From: Cumulibacter manganitolerans
GTDB taxonomy: Bacteria > Actinomycetota > Actinomycetes > Mycobacteriales > Antricoccaceae
Direction: 5' to 3'
NCBI RefSeq assembly: GCF_009602465.1
Contig: NZ_WBKP01000039.1
Coordinates: 1 to 36,058, forward strand
Length of the DNA: 36,058 nucleotides
This document shows positions 21,064 through 29,279 of this stretch, in pieces. The notes below the pieces were generated by a model that saw only the letters and a program-made list of their open reading frames with translations, made no database searches and was not told the origin of the DNA. The position numbers and the translations under genes are program-made. Within the stretch, counting starts at the first letter, position 1, and every line of letters begins with the position of its first letter.

Positions 21064-24000
21064 CTACTGAGCGATTTCCAGGACCAGGTCGCCGCCCTCG
21101 ACCTGCGCGGCGCCGCTGAGTGCGACGCGGGCGACGCGTCCGGCGACCGGGGCTGTGATGGACGCCTCCATCTTCATCGCCTCGATCGTAGCGACCGTCT
21201 GGCCGGCCTCGACCGTGTCGTTCTCCGACACCGCGACCGTCACGACGCCGGCGAACGGCGCTGCCACCTGGCCGGGCCGGGACCGGTCGGCCTTCTCCTG
21301 GGCGGGGACGTCGCTCGAGACCTGGCGGTCGCGGACGCTGATCGGGCGCAGCTGGCCGTTGAGGGTGCACATCACCGTGCGCAGGCCCCGGGCGTCGGCG
21401 TTGCTGATCGACTGGACGCCGAGGTGCAGCGTCTTGCCCTCCTCGATGGCGACCGCGTACTCCTCCCCCGGCGTCATCCCGAACAGGTACGCCGGCGTCG
21501 GGAGCACCGACACGTCGCCGAACTTCTCTCGCGAGTCGGAGAGCTCGCGGGTGGGCCCGGGGAACAGCAGCCGGTTCAGGGTCCACTGCCGGTCGGTCTG
21601 GAGCCCGGCGCGGTCCTCGTCGGTCAGCTCGACCTGCGACGGCTTCGCCGTGCGGCCCTCGATGGCGCGGCTGCGGAACGGCTCCGGCCAGCCGCCCGGC
21701 GGATCGCCGAGCTCGCCGTTCAGGAAGCCGATGACCGAGTCCGGCACGTCGTAGTCGCCGGGGTTCTCGGCGAAGTCGGCCGGATCGGCCCCCACGGCGA
21801 CGAGGTGCAGGGCCAGGTCGCCGACGACCTTGCTCGACGGCGTCACCTTCACGACGTTGCCGAGGATGTCGTTGGCGGCGGCGTACATGTCCTCGATCTG
21901 CTCGAACTTCTCCGCGAGCCCGAGCGCCATCGCCTGCTGGCGGAGGTTGGACAGCTGGCCGCCGGGGATCTCGTGCCGGTACACCCGGCCGGTCGGCGAG
22001 GGCAGCCCCGACTCGAACGGCGCATAGAGCTTGCGCACCGACTCCCAGTAGGGCTCGAGGTCGCTGACGGCGTCGAGGTCCAGCCCGGACTCGCGCGGCG
22101 AGTGGTCGGTCGCGGCGATGAGCGCCGACAGCGACGGCTGGCTCGTCGTCCCGGACATCGGGGCCGCGGCGGCGTCGACGGCGTCCACCCCGGCGTCGAT
22201 CGCGGCGAGCAGGGTGGCGAGCTGGCCGCCCGCGGTGTCGTGCGTGTGCAGGTGCACCGGGAGGTCGAACCGCTCCCGCAGCGCGGTCACGAGCCGCCGG
22301 GCGGCCGGTGCGCGCAGCAGCCCCGCCATGTCCTTGATCGCCAGCACGTGCGCGCCGGCCTCGACGATCTGCTCGGCGAGCCGCAGGTAGTAGTCCAGGG
22401 TGTACAGGGTCTCGGCCGGGTCGCTCAGGTCGCCGGTGTAGCACAGCGCGACCTCCGCGACGGACATGCCGGTCTCCCGGACGGCGTCGATCGCCGGGCG
22501 CATCTGCTCGACGTCGTTGAGCGCGTCGAACACCCGGAACACGTCGATGCCGGTGGCCGCGGCCTCCTGCACGAACGCGTGCGTGACCTCGGTCGGGTAC
22601 GGCGTGTAGCCGACCGTGTTGCGGCCACGCAGCAGCATCTGCAGGCAGATATTGGGGACCGCGTCCCGCAGCGCGGCGAGCCGGTCCCACGGGTCCTCGC
22701 CCAGGAAGCGCAGCGCGACGTCGTACGTCGCCCCGCCCCACGCCTCGATGCTCCACAGCTGCGGCGTCATCCGGGCGACGTGGCCGGCGACCGCCACCAG
22801 ATCCGTCGTGCGCACCCGGGTGGCCAGCAGCGACTGGTGCGCGTCGCGGAACGTCGTCTCGGTGACCGCGAACCGGTCGCGGCCGCGTAGGCCGGCCGCG
22901 AACGCCTCCGGTCCCAGCTCGAGCAGCCGGTCGCGCGATCCCGGGGGCGGCGCCACGGACAGGTCGATCGCGGGCAGCTTCGCGGCCGGCTCGATGCTGG
23001 TCGACTGCTCTCCGTGCGGGCGGTTGACCGTCACGTCGGCGAGGTAGGTGAGCAGCTTGGTGCCGCGATCGGCCGACGACCGGGCCGTCAGCAGCTTCGG
23101 GTGCGCGGCGATGAAGCCGGTGCTGAGGCGCCCCGCGCGGAAGTCGGGGTCGGCGAGCACGGCCTGCAGGAACGGGATGTTCGTCGCCACGCCGCGGATC
23201 CGGAACTCCGCGACGGCGCGGGCGGCGCGCTCCACGGCGTCCGCGAAGGTGCGCCCGCGGCAGGTGAGCTTGGTGAGCATCGAGTCGAAGTGCGCGCTGA
23301 CCTCGGCGCCGGTGTAGGTGGTCCCGCCGTCCAGCCGGACGCCGGCGCCGCCGGGCGAGCGGTACGTGGTGATGATGCCGGTGTCGGGGCGGAAGCCGTT
23401 CGCGGGGTCCTCGGTGGTGATGCGGCACTGCAGCGCCGCACCGCGCAGCCGGATGCCGTCCTGGCTGAGGCCGAGGTCGTCGAGCGTGGCGCCGGCGGCG
23501 ATCCGGATCTGGGAGCGGACCAGGTCGACGTCGGTCACCTCCTCGGTGACGGTGTGCTCGACCTGGATGCGGGGGTTCATCTCGATGAAGACGTAGCGTC
23601 CGTCGGGGTCGACGAGGAACTCGACGGTGCCGGCGTTCTGGTAGCCGATCTCCTTGGCGAACCGCACGGCGTCGGCGCAGATCCGGTCGCGCAGCTGCGG
23701 GTCGAGGTTGGGCGCCGGGGCGATCTCGATCACCTTCTGGTGGCGGCGCTGGACCGAGCAGTCGCGCTCGAACAGGTGGATCACATTGCCGGCGGCGTCC
23801 GCGAGGATCTGCACCTCGATGTGCCGCGGGTCCACCACCGCCTGCTCGATGAACACCGTGGGGTCGCCGAACGCGGCCTCGGCCTCCCGCATGCAGGTCT
23901 CGATGGCCTCCCGCAGGTCGGCCTCGCGGTCGACCTGGCGCATGCCCCGCCCGCCGCCGCCGGCGACCGCCTTCACGAACAGCGGGTACGGGATGTCGCT

Positions 24001-24492
24001 CGAGCCGGCGATCAGCTCGTCGACGTCGGTGGACGGCGCGATCGACTGCAGCGTCGGCACCCCCGCTGCCTTCGCCGCGGCGATGGCGCGCGCCTTGTTG
24101 CCGGTGAGCGTGAGGACGTCCGCGCCGGGCCCGATGAAGGTGATGCCGGCGGCCTCGCACGCCTCGGCGAGCGCCGGGTTCTCGCTCAGGAACCCGTAGC
24201 CCGGGTAGATCGCGTCCACCCCCGCGCGGACGGCGGTCTGCACGATGAGGTCGGGGTCGAGGTAGGCCCGGACCGGGCGGCCGCGCTCCCCGATCTCGTA
24301 CGCCTCGTCCGCCTTCAGCCGGTGCTCGGAGTTGCGGTCCTCGTAGGGGAAGACCGCGACCGTGCCGGCGCCCAGCTCGTAGGCGGCCCGGAACGCCCGG
24401 ATCGCGATCTCACCGCGGTTGGCGACCAAGACCTTGGAGAACATCCGCCGGTCGGTGCCCGGCGCGACCTGCTCGGCTGCGTGCTGATTCAT
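21064..24492 (-). CDS. pyc: Pyruvate carboxylase
   Basis: 1142 residues, the usual single-chain length. Carboxylates pyruvate to oxaloacetate, refilling the TCA cycle. Domains in order: biotin carboxylase with ATP-grasp (about 17-470; KAVAGGGGRGMR glycine loop and EMNPRIQVEHTVTE), carboxyltransferase barrel (about 540-810; AFRDAHQSLLATR-type motif FRDAHQSLLATRV, and the metal-site HLHTHDT), the conserved carboxylase (PYC_OADA) region, and a C-terminal biotinyl domain with EAMKMEA, in which K1107 is the biotin lysine. The ATG at 24492 is favoured because TAAATT lies 7 nt upstream; an internal ATG at 24444 would start directly at MFSKVLVANRGEIA. AIM24 follows 10 bp downstream. Confidence 0.96.
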   Translation of the reverse strand: MNQHAAEQVAPGTDRRMFSKVLVANRGEIAIRAFRAAYELGAGTVAVFPYEDRNSEHRLKADEAYEIGERGRPVRAYLDPDLIVQTAVRAGVDAIYPGYGFLSENPALAEACEAAGITFIGPGADVLTLTGNKARAIAAAKAAGVPTLQSIAPSTDVDELIAGSSDIPYPLFVKAVAGGGGRGMRQVDREADLREAIETCMREAEAAFGDPTVFIEQAVVDPRHIEVQILADAAGNVIHLFERDCSVQRRHQKVIEIAPAPNLDPQLRDRICADAVRFAKEIGYQNAGTVEFLVDPDGRYVFIEMNPRIQVEHTVTEEVTDVDLVRSQIRIAAGATLDDLGLSQDGIRLRGAALQCRITTEDPANGFRPDTGIITTYRSPGGAGVRLDGGTTYTGAEVSAHFDSMLTKLTCRGRTFADAVERAARAVAEFRIRGVATNIPFLQAVLADPDFRAGRLSTGFIAAHPKLLTARSSADRGTKLLTYLADVTVNRPHGEQSTSIEPAAKLPAIDLSVAPPPGSRDRLLELGPEAFAAGLRGRDRFAVTETTFRDAHQSLLATRVRTTDLVAVAGHVARMTPQLWSIEAWGGATYDVALRFLGEDPWDRLAALRDAVPNICLQMLLRGRNTVGYTPYPTEVTHAFVQEAAATGIDVFRVFDALNDVEQMRPAIDAVRETGMSVAEVALCYTGDLSDPAETLYTLDYYLRLAEQIVEAGAHVLAIKDMAGLLRAPAARRLVTALRERFDLPVHLHTHDTAGGQLATLLAAIDAGVDAVDAAAAPMSGTTSQPSLSALIAATDHSPRESGLDLDAVSDLEPYWESVRKLYAPFESGLPSPTGRVYRHEIPGGQLSNLRQQAMALGLAEKFEQIEDMYAAANDILGNVVKVTPSSKVVGDLALHLVAVGADPADFAENPGDYDVPDSVIGFLNGELGDPPGGWPEPFRSRAIEGRTAKPSQVELTDEDRAGLQTDRQWTLNRLLFPGPTRELSDSREKFGDVSVLPTPAYLFGMTPGEEYAVAIEEGKTLHLGVQSISNADARGLRTVMCTLNGQLRPISVRDRQVSSDVPAQEKADRSRPGQVAAPFAGVVTVAVSENDTVEAGQTVATIEAMKMEASITAPVAGRVARVALSGAAQVEGGDLVLEIAQ

Positions 24493-24499
24493 GGCGGCC

Positions 24500-24574
24500 A
24501 ATTTAGCAGCGGCCCACCCGCTCACCCGGCGACCGCGCACCCTCGGCCGGGCGGCGCACCGGCGCATCTACAGT
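24500..24574. promoter_or_regulatory. Divergent -10 elements for pyc and the ATP-grasp gene
   Basis: Reverse TAAATT (plus-strand 24500-24505) is 7 nt from the pyc ATG at 24492. Forward TACAGT (24569-24574) is 7 nt from the ATG at 24582. Both would give leaderless or nearly leaderless mRNAs. The 63 bp between the hexamers could hold shared regulatory sites, but none is obvious. Confidence 0.5.
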
Positions 24575-24581
24575 GGCCGTC

Positions 24582-25445
24582 ATGATCGAACGGCTGGCGT
24601 GGGTGAGCGCGCGCGAGGCGCGCGGGCAGGACGAGGACGAGCCGCTGGCGCTCGAGGCCCTCACGGCGGCCGGCGTGACGGTCGAGATCGCCGACTGGCA
24701 CGACCCGGACGTCGACTGGGGCCGGTTCGACCGCGCCGTCCTGCGCTCGCCCTGGGACTACCCGCAGCGCATGCCGGAGTTCCTGGCCTGGCTGGACCGG
24801 GTGGCGGCGCGCACCGAGCTGGTCAACCCGCCGGAGATGGTGCGGTGGAGTCTCTCCAAGGAGTACCTCGCCGACCTGGCGGACGCCGGCATCCCGATCA
24901 CGCCCACCGAGTTCGTGCGTCCCGGCTCTCCCGCGCCCGTGCGCTTCCCCGAGGGCAGCTTCGTCGTCAAGCCCGCCGTGGGCGCCGGCAGCCGCGACGC
25001 GGCGTCGTACCACGCCGACCAGCACGACGCGGCGCGCGCGCACGTCGAGCGGCTGCGCGCCGCCGGCCAGGTGGTGCTCGTGCAGCCGTTCCTCGAATCG
25101 ATCGCGGCGGACGGTGAGTGGCCGCTGGTCTTCTTCGCCGGCGAGCTGAGCCACGCGGCCAGCAAGCGGGTGGCGTTGCCGCACGCCTCGACGATCGACG
25201 AGCTGTTCGCGGCGGAGACCAACACCCACCACGAGCCGACCGCCGAGCAGGCCGCGGTGGCGCAGGCCGCCGTCGACCTCGTCGCGGCGCGGTTCGGCAC
25301 CCCGGCGTACGCCCGCGTCGACCTGGTGCGCGACAACTCCGGCCGGCTGTGCGTCATGGAGGTCGAGCTGGTCGAGCCCTCGCTGTTCCTGCCGTACGGC
25401 GGACCGGAGGCCGCCCAGCGGCTGGCCGCGGCGCTCGTACGCTGA
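24582..25445 (+). CDS. ATP-grasp domain protein, glutathione-synthetase-like
   Basis: 287 residues. The ATP-grasp fold is indicated by FVVKPAVGAGSRDAASY (positions about 124-140, the nucleotide-binding lysine and loop), VLVQPFLESIAADGEWPLVFF, and the metal-binding tail ARVDLVRDNSGRLCVMEVELVEPSLFL, where the E-x-E and N/E residues would bind magnesium. Such enzymes join a carboxylate to an amine or thiol via an acyl phosphate. The N-terminal domain (WDYPQR, ELVNPPEMVRWSLSKEYLADL) matches the group of small ATP-grasp proteins of unknown substrate, not classical glutathione synthetase. ATG at 24582 is chosen over GTG 24573 because that codon lies in the -10 element. Divergent from pyc; a terminator-like hairpin follows. 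Confidence 0.82.
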   Translation: MIERLAWVSAREARGQDEDEPLALEALTAAGVTVEIADWHDPDVDWGRFDRAVLRSPWDYPQRMPEFLAWLDRVAARTELVNPPEMVRWSLSKEYLADLADAGIPITPTEFVRPGSPAPVRFPEGSFVVKPAVGAGSRDAASYHADQHDAARAHVERLRAAGQVVLVQPFLESIAADGEWPLVFFAGELSHAASKRVALPHASTIDELFAAETNTHHEPTAEQAAVAQAAVDLVAARFGTPAYARVDLVRDNSGRLCVMEVELVEPSLFLPYGGPEAAQRLAAALVR

Positions 25446-25454
25446 GCGCACGCG

Positions 25455-25487
25455 GCGGCCGCCCGAGCGTCCTCGAAAAGGGCGGCC
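25455..25487 (+). terminator. Possible terminator after the ATP-grasp gene
   Basis: CGGCCGCCC at 25455-25463 pairs perfectly with 25479-25487 around a 15-base loop, beginning 9 bp after the stop. The loop is long and no T-tract follows, so it is weaker than the other terminators here. Confidence 0.4.
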
Positions 25488-25516
25488 GGCGTCTTGGCCG
25501 TGGGGTCCACAACGCC

Positions 25517-25522
25517 TACCGT
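25517..25522 (+). promoter_or_regulatory. -10 element of the pRiA4b-ORF3-type gene
   Basis: TACCGT, 6 nt before the ATG at 25529, the leaderless arrangement. Confidence 0.5.
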
Positions 25523-25528
25523 TGACTC

Positions 25529-26968
25529 ATGACCAGCGAGAACGATGCCGAGCTGGAGCGTCGATTCGCTGCCCTCGTGTCCGGGCCCGAGCTCGCCGAC
25601 CTGCGCGCGCTCGAGGGCGACCTCATGCTGGTCGGGGACACGGTGATCCGTCGTCCGGCCGTGCCGGACCGGCGGCGCGCGCCCTTCGACGACGTCCGGT
25701 TGCTGCGGGTGCGCGTGGACCTCGTCGATGCGAAGCCGCCCATCTGGCGACGCCTCGAGCTGCGCTCGGACCTCACGCTCGACGCCCTGCACCACGTGCT
25801 GCAGGCCGCCTTCGGGTGGGACGACGCCCACCTGCACCGCTTCGCCGTCGGAGGTGGCCCGTTCGAGGCCGGCAGCCAGGTGTTCCTGTGCCCGTTCGAC
25901 GTCGCCGAGGGGGCCGACGGGACGCCGGACGCCGAGGTCCGCCTGGACGAGGTCCTCCAGGATCCCGGCGACACCCTGACCTATGCGTACGACTACGGCG
26001 ACGGCTGGGAGCTCGCGATCGTGGTCGAGGAGGTCCGCGGTGGCGCGGAGGACGCCCGGCCCGCCAGCGTCCTCACCGGACGCCGGGCAGCGCCTCCCGA
26101 GGACTCCGGCGGCGCGTGCGACGAGCACAGCCTTGCCGCCCTGATGGACGACCCGGCACGTTTCGACCCCGACGCGCTGAACGCGGCCATCGACGAGTTC
26201 TTCGGGCGCGCGGCGACGCGTCTGGACCCGCGCCTGGGCGCGCTCGTCGACCGGCTGCTCTACGCGCCGTCCGGCAGCGACCTCGCGCGGCGGGTCTACG
26301 ATCTCAGCGCGCCGGTCGCCGCGCTGTCCGACGACGACCTCACCGCCGCGCTGCGGGCCGTGGCCTGGTTCGTCGACCACGCCGGCGACGGGCTCGAGCT
26401 CACCGGCGCCGGCTATCTGAAGCCGGCCGACGTCCAGGCCGTCGCGCAGCTGCTGCCGACGATGAGCGACTGGTTCGGCAAGGCCAACCGCGAGACCCAG
26501 ACCCGCCCGGTCCTCCAGCTGCGGCAGGCGCTGCAGAAGGTCGGGCTGCTGCGCAAGTACAAGGGCCGCCTCTGCCTCACCCGCGCCGGCGCCGGCGCGC
26601 GCGGTGACGCGCGCGGCCTCTGGGACGTGCTGGCGCGATTGCTGCTGCCCGGCGGGGACGGCTTCGACGCCGAGGCGACGCTCGTGCTGCTGGCCTGCTG
26701 GGCGACGTCCGTGGGCCGGCGCGAACCTGTCCAGGACGTCGTGCGGGCGCTGAACGACCTCGGCTGGCGCGTGGAGGGCGGCGCCCGGCTGGAGCCGCAC
26801 GACGTCTACCGGCTGCCAGCGTACGGCGTGCTCACCAGCATCGACGGTCTGGCCAGCGAGCAGTTCGTCGAGACGCAGAGCGCCTTCGCCCGGTACGAGC
26901 GGCGCTACACGGTCCGGCTGCCGGCCGCCCTCCTCGCGCGGACCGCCCTGCTGACGCGCGAGCGCTGA
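25529..26968 (+). CDS. Plasmid pRiA4b ORF-3 family protein with long C-terminal region
   Basis: 479 residues. Residues about 50-180 form the PRiA4_ORF3-like domain: LRVRVDLVDAKPPIWRRLEL, DALHHVLQAAFGWDDAHLHRF, then VRLDEVLQDPGDTLTYAYDYGDGWELAIVVE. This domain was named from Agrobacterium plasmids and also occurs beside IS1096-type transposases, but no transposase, inverted repeat or target duplication was seen here. The remaining roughly 300 residues are mostly helical, with a conserved-looking block SDWFGKANRETQTRPVLQLRQALQKVGLLRKYKGRLCLT and a second near ALNDLGWRVEGG; they resemble the C-terminal regions of related long actinobacterial proteins. Molecular function is unknown. Base composition matches its neighbours, so recent transfer is not evident. 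Confidence 0.8.
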   Translation: MTSENDAELERRFAALVSGPELADLRALEGDLMLVGDTVIRRPAVPDRRRAPFDDVRLLRVRVDLVDAKPPIWRRLELRSDLTLDALHHVLQAAFGWDDAHLHRFAVGGGPFEAGSQVFLCPFDVAEGADGTPDAEVRLDEVLQDPGDTLTYAYDYGDGWELAIVVEEVRGGAEDARPASVLTGRRAAPPEDSGGACDEHSLAALMDDPARFDPDALNAAIDEFFGRAATRLDPRLGALVDRLLYAPSGSDLARRVYDLSAPVAALSDDDLTAALRAVAWFVDHAGDGLELTGAGYLKPADVQAVAQLLPTMSDWFGKANRETQTRPVLQLRQALQKVGLLRKYKGRLCLTRAGAGARGDARGLWDVLARLLLPGGDGFDAEATLVLLACWATSVGRREPVQDVVRALNDLGWRVEGGARLEPHDVYRLPAYGVLTSIDGLASEQFVETQSAFARYERRYTVRLPAALLARTALLTRER

Positions 26969-27058
26969 CCAGGGCGCCGGTGGGCCGCCTGAGAACGGCA
27001 TGAGCCCCCGCCAAGAACGGTTTGGGCCCGGGCCCGTCGCGCGCCCACACTCGGCGGC
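26969..27058. other. Intergenic segment with a short direct repeat
   Basis: 90 bp between two co-directional genes. AGAACGG occurs twice 22 bp apart (26992-26998 and 27014-27020), followed by a GC-rich run. CACACT (27046-27051) is 7 nt from the next ATG and is at best a weak -10. No terminator was found. Confidence 0.3.
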
Positions 27059-28321
27059 ATGGTCACCACCGGCTATCGCGCATCCACCGAGCTCCCGACC
27101 CCGCCCCGGTCCCCGGCCGCTGCCGGGATCTCGCGTCGGCGCAGCACGTGGTGGCGCTGGGCGGGCCTCGCCCTGCTGGCGGCCTGGGCCGGCGCCTGGA
27201 TCGCCGAGACCTACCAGGTGGGCGGCGCGTCCTGGCACTTCTTCACCGAGGGTGAGCGGATCCTCACCGACCAGACGCGAGTCGAGCCCATCGACCTCTA
27301 CGCCGTCGACCCGCGGCTGCAGATCGGCCCGTTCACGTTCGTCGTGAGCTCGGTGCTGGCGCTCGTGCGCCTGCCCTGGGAGTCCTCCCGCACGGCCGGG
27401 GCGCTGGCCGCGCAGCTGGCCTGCGTGGCGGTGGGCGTGTTCATCGTGTACGCCGTCCGGGCGCTGATGACCGGCACGCGCGGCGTGCCGTGGTCGCAGT
27501 GGCTCGCCACCGACCGCCGGCGGCTGCTGCTCGCCGTCGCGGCCTTCGTCCCGCCGTGGGCCTACCTCGCGGACTTCTCCGTGCACCTCGACGACGTCCT
27601 CGCCCTCGGGCTCGGCGTCGCCGCGCTGTGGGCAGCCCGCGTGGACCGGCCGGTGCTCAGCGGGGTGCTCGTGGGGCTGGCCGCGGCGTCCAAGCCCTGG
27701 GCGTTGCCGTTCGTCGCGTTCGCGCTGCTGGTACCGACCTGGCGGCGGCGCGCCCTCGCGGCCGGGGTCGCCGGCGCGGTGACCGCGGCCGCCTGGCTGC
27801 CGTTCGTCATCGGCAGCCCCGGAACGACCCACGCGATGCAGTTCAAGATCGTGAACACCGCGATGTCCGGGTTGCGGGCGCTCGGTGTGCTCGCGTCCGC
27901 GACGCCGCCGTGGGACCGACCGCTGCAGATCCTGCTGGGGTTCGCGGTCGCGGCCTTCCTCATCCACCGCGGCCGCTGGGAGCTCGCGCTGCTCGGCGTG
28001 ATGGCCGTGCGGCTGGCGCTCGACCCCGGGACGAATCGGTACTACACGGCCGGTCTCGCGGTCGGCGCGCTGATCGCCGACGGCGTCGGACGCCGCGGGC
28101 TGGTGCCGTGGTGGACCCTGGCCGTCCTCGGCCCGCTGCACCTGGCCAGGCTCGCGCGCGAGCTCAACCCGCTGCACGGCTACCTGCTCGTGGCGCTCGC
28201 GGTCGCCGTCGTCGGCGTGGGGCTGCTGCGACCGCGGGGGCCGGCGCCGCGACCGGCGACGATATCGTGGACGCACCCACCGAACCAGAAGGTCGCCGCA
28301 TGCCCGTCTACGAAAGCCTGA
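27059..28321 (+). CDS. Polytopic membrane protein, GT-C/GT87-like glycosyltransferase candidate
   Basis: 420 residues with about ten hydrophobic helices. The first (about 31-48) is followed by a long external loop GGASWHFFTEGERILTD... with acidic residues, then helices at about 95-115, 120-140, 165-180, 185-200 and onward. LADFSVHLDDVLALGLGVAALWAARV and the AAASKPWALPFVAFALLVP segment are typical of the GT87/DUF2029 mannosyltransferase-like group, where a loop aspartate is used with a polyprenyl-phosphate sugar donor. The assignment is tentative; it could be an uncharacterised membrane protein. After the last helix the polar tail (RPRGPAPRPATISWTHPP) overlaps the cysteine synthase gene by 22 bp in another frame, so the true C-terminus could be shorter in function. 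Confidence 0.7.
   Translation: MVTTGYRASTELPTPPRSPAAAGISRRRSTWWRWAGLALLAAWAGAWIAETYQVGGASWHFFTEGERILTDQTRVEPIDLYAVDPRLQIGPFTFVVSSVLALVRLPWESSRTAGALAAQLACVAVGVFIVYAVRALMTGTRGVPWSQWLATDRRRLLLAVAAFVPPWAYLADFSVHLDDVLALGLGVAALWAARVDRPVLSGVLVGLAAASKPWALPFVAFALLVPTWRRRALAAGVAGAVTAAAWLPFVIGSPGTTHAMQFKIVNTAMSGLRALGVLASATPPWDRPLQILLGFAVAAFLIHRGRWELALLGVMAVRLALDPGTNRYYTAGLAVGALIADGVGRRGLVPWWTLAVLGPLHLARLARELNPLHGYLLVALAVAVVGVGLLRPRGPAPRPATISWTHPPNQKVAACPSTKA
28263..28268 (+). promoter_or_regulatory. -10 element for the cysteine synthase gene
   Basis: TATCGT lies within the 3' end of the membrane-protein gene. Transcription would begin near 28275, leaving about 25 nt before the ATG at 28300, with AGAAGG as ribosome binding site. 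Confidence 0.4.
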
Positions 28322-29235
28322 CCGACGTCGTCGGTCGCACCCCCCTCGTCGCGCTCCACCGCCTCGCGCCGGAGAGCCCGGCCCGGCTGCTCGGGAAGCT
28401 GGAGTTCTACAACCCGCTCTCGAGCATCAAGGACCGCACGGGGCTGTCGATCGTGCGGGCCGCGGAGGCCGACGGCCGGCTGAAGCCCGGCGGCACGATC
28501 GTGGAGGCGACCTCGGGCAACACCGGGATCGCGCTCGCCTGGGTCGGCGCATCGCTCGGCTACCGGGTCGTGCTGGTGATGCCGGACGACGTCTCTCAGG
28601 AACGGCTTCTCGTGCTGCGCGCGCTCGGCGCCGAGGTCGAGCTCACGCCCGGCGCCAACGGCATGGCCGGCGCCAACCAGCGGGCCGGGCAGATCATGGA
28701 GGCCGACCCGAGCGGCTTCCTGTCCGGGCAGGGCGGGAACGCCGCCAACCCGGCGATCCACGAGGCCACCACCGGCCCGGAGATCTGGGCGGATACCGAG
28801 GGCAACGTCGACGTCATCGTCGCGGGCACGGGCACCGGCGGCAGCCTGTCGGGCACCGGCCGGTTCCTGCGCACCAAGAACCCCGACGTGCGGATCGTCG
28901 GCGTCGAGCCCGACGAGGCGCCCGTGCTCAGCGGCGGCGAATGGCAGCCGCACAAGATCCAGGGCATCACCGGCGGCAACGGCGTCCCGCCGACGACGGA
29001 CATGGAGCTCATCGACGAGATGGTGCGCATCCCGCAGGATCGCGCGATCGAGGTCGCGCGCGAGGCGATGCGCACCGAGGGGCTGATGGTGGGCATCTCG
29101 GCGGGCGCCGTCCTCGAGGCGATGCGCCGCCTCGGCGAGCGCCCGGAGCTGGCCGGCAAGACGATCGTCGGGTTGCTGGCCGACAGCGGCGAGCGCTACC
29201 TGTCGACCGAGCTGTTCGACCACGTCCGCGACTGA
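28300..29235 (+). CDS. cysK: Cysteine synthase (O-acetylserine sulfhydrylase) family
   Basis: 311 residues, fold type II PLP enzyme. K44 in NPLSSIKDRTG is the cofactor lysine, the substrate loop is EATSGNTGIALAW, the phosphate-binding loop is GTGTGGSLSGTGRFL and the C-terminal motif is GISAGAVLEAMRRLGER, all characteristic of CysK/CysM. It makes cysteine from O-acetylserine and sulfide. The short length and the QGGNAANPAIHEATTGPEIW segment fit CysK better than cystathionine beta-synthase. No cysE lies next to it. The ATG at 28300 has AGAAGG upstream and overlaps the membrane-protein gene by 22 bp. The VKOR gene follows after 44 bp but has its own candidate promoter. CysK versus CysM cannot be separated firmly. 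Confidence 0.92.
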   Translation: MPVYESLTDVVGRTPLVALHRLAPESPARLLGKLEFYNPLSSIKDRTGLSIVRAAEADGRLKPGGTIVEATSGNTGIALAWVGASLGYRVVLVMPDDVSQERLLVLRALGAEVELTPGANGMAGANQRAGQIMEADPSGFLSGQGGNAANPAIHEATTGPEIWADTEGNVDVIVAGTGTGGSLSGTGRFLRTKNPDVRIVGVEPDEAPVLSGGEWQPHKIQGITGGNGVPPTTDMELIDEMVRIPQDRAIEVAREAMRTEGLMVGISAGAVLEAMRRLGERPELAGKTIVGLLADSGERYLSTELFDHVRD

Positions 29236-29279
29236 CCCCTTCGCGGCGGCGCGACCGCTCATCGCGCACAATGTTGGGC

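Noticed and set aside
25529-26968. Insertion sequence around the pRiA4b-ORF3-type gene
   Set aside because: No transposase, terminal inverted repeats or target duplications were found in the flanks, and base composition is unchanged.
24758-28276. A 1172-codon open frame on the reverse strand
   Set aside because: It lies antisense to four well-supported genes and its translation is low-complexity Arg/Gly/His-rich sequence; such long shadow frames are expected at this GC content.
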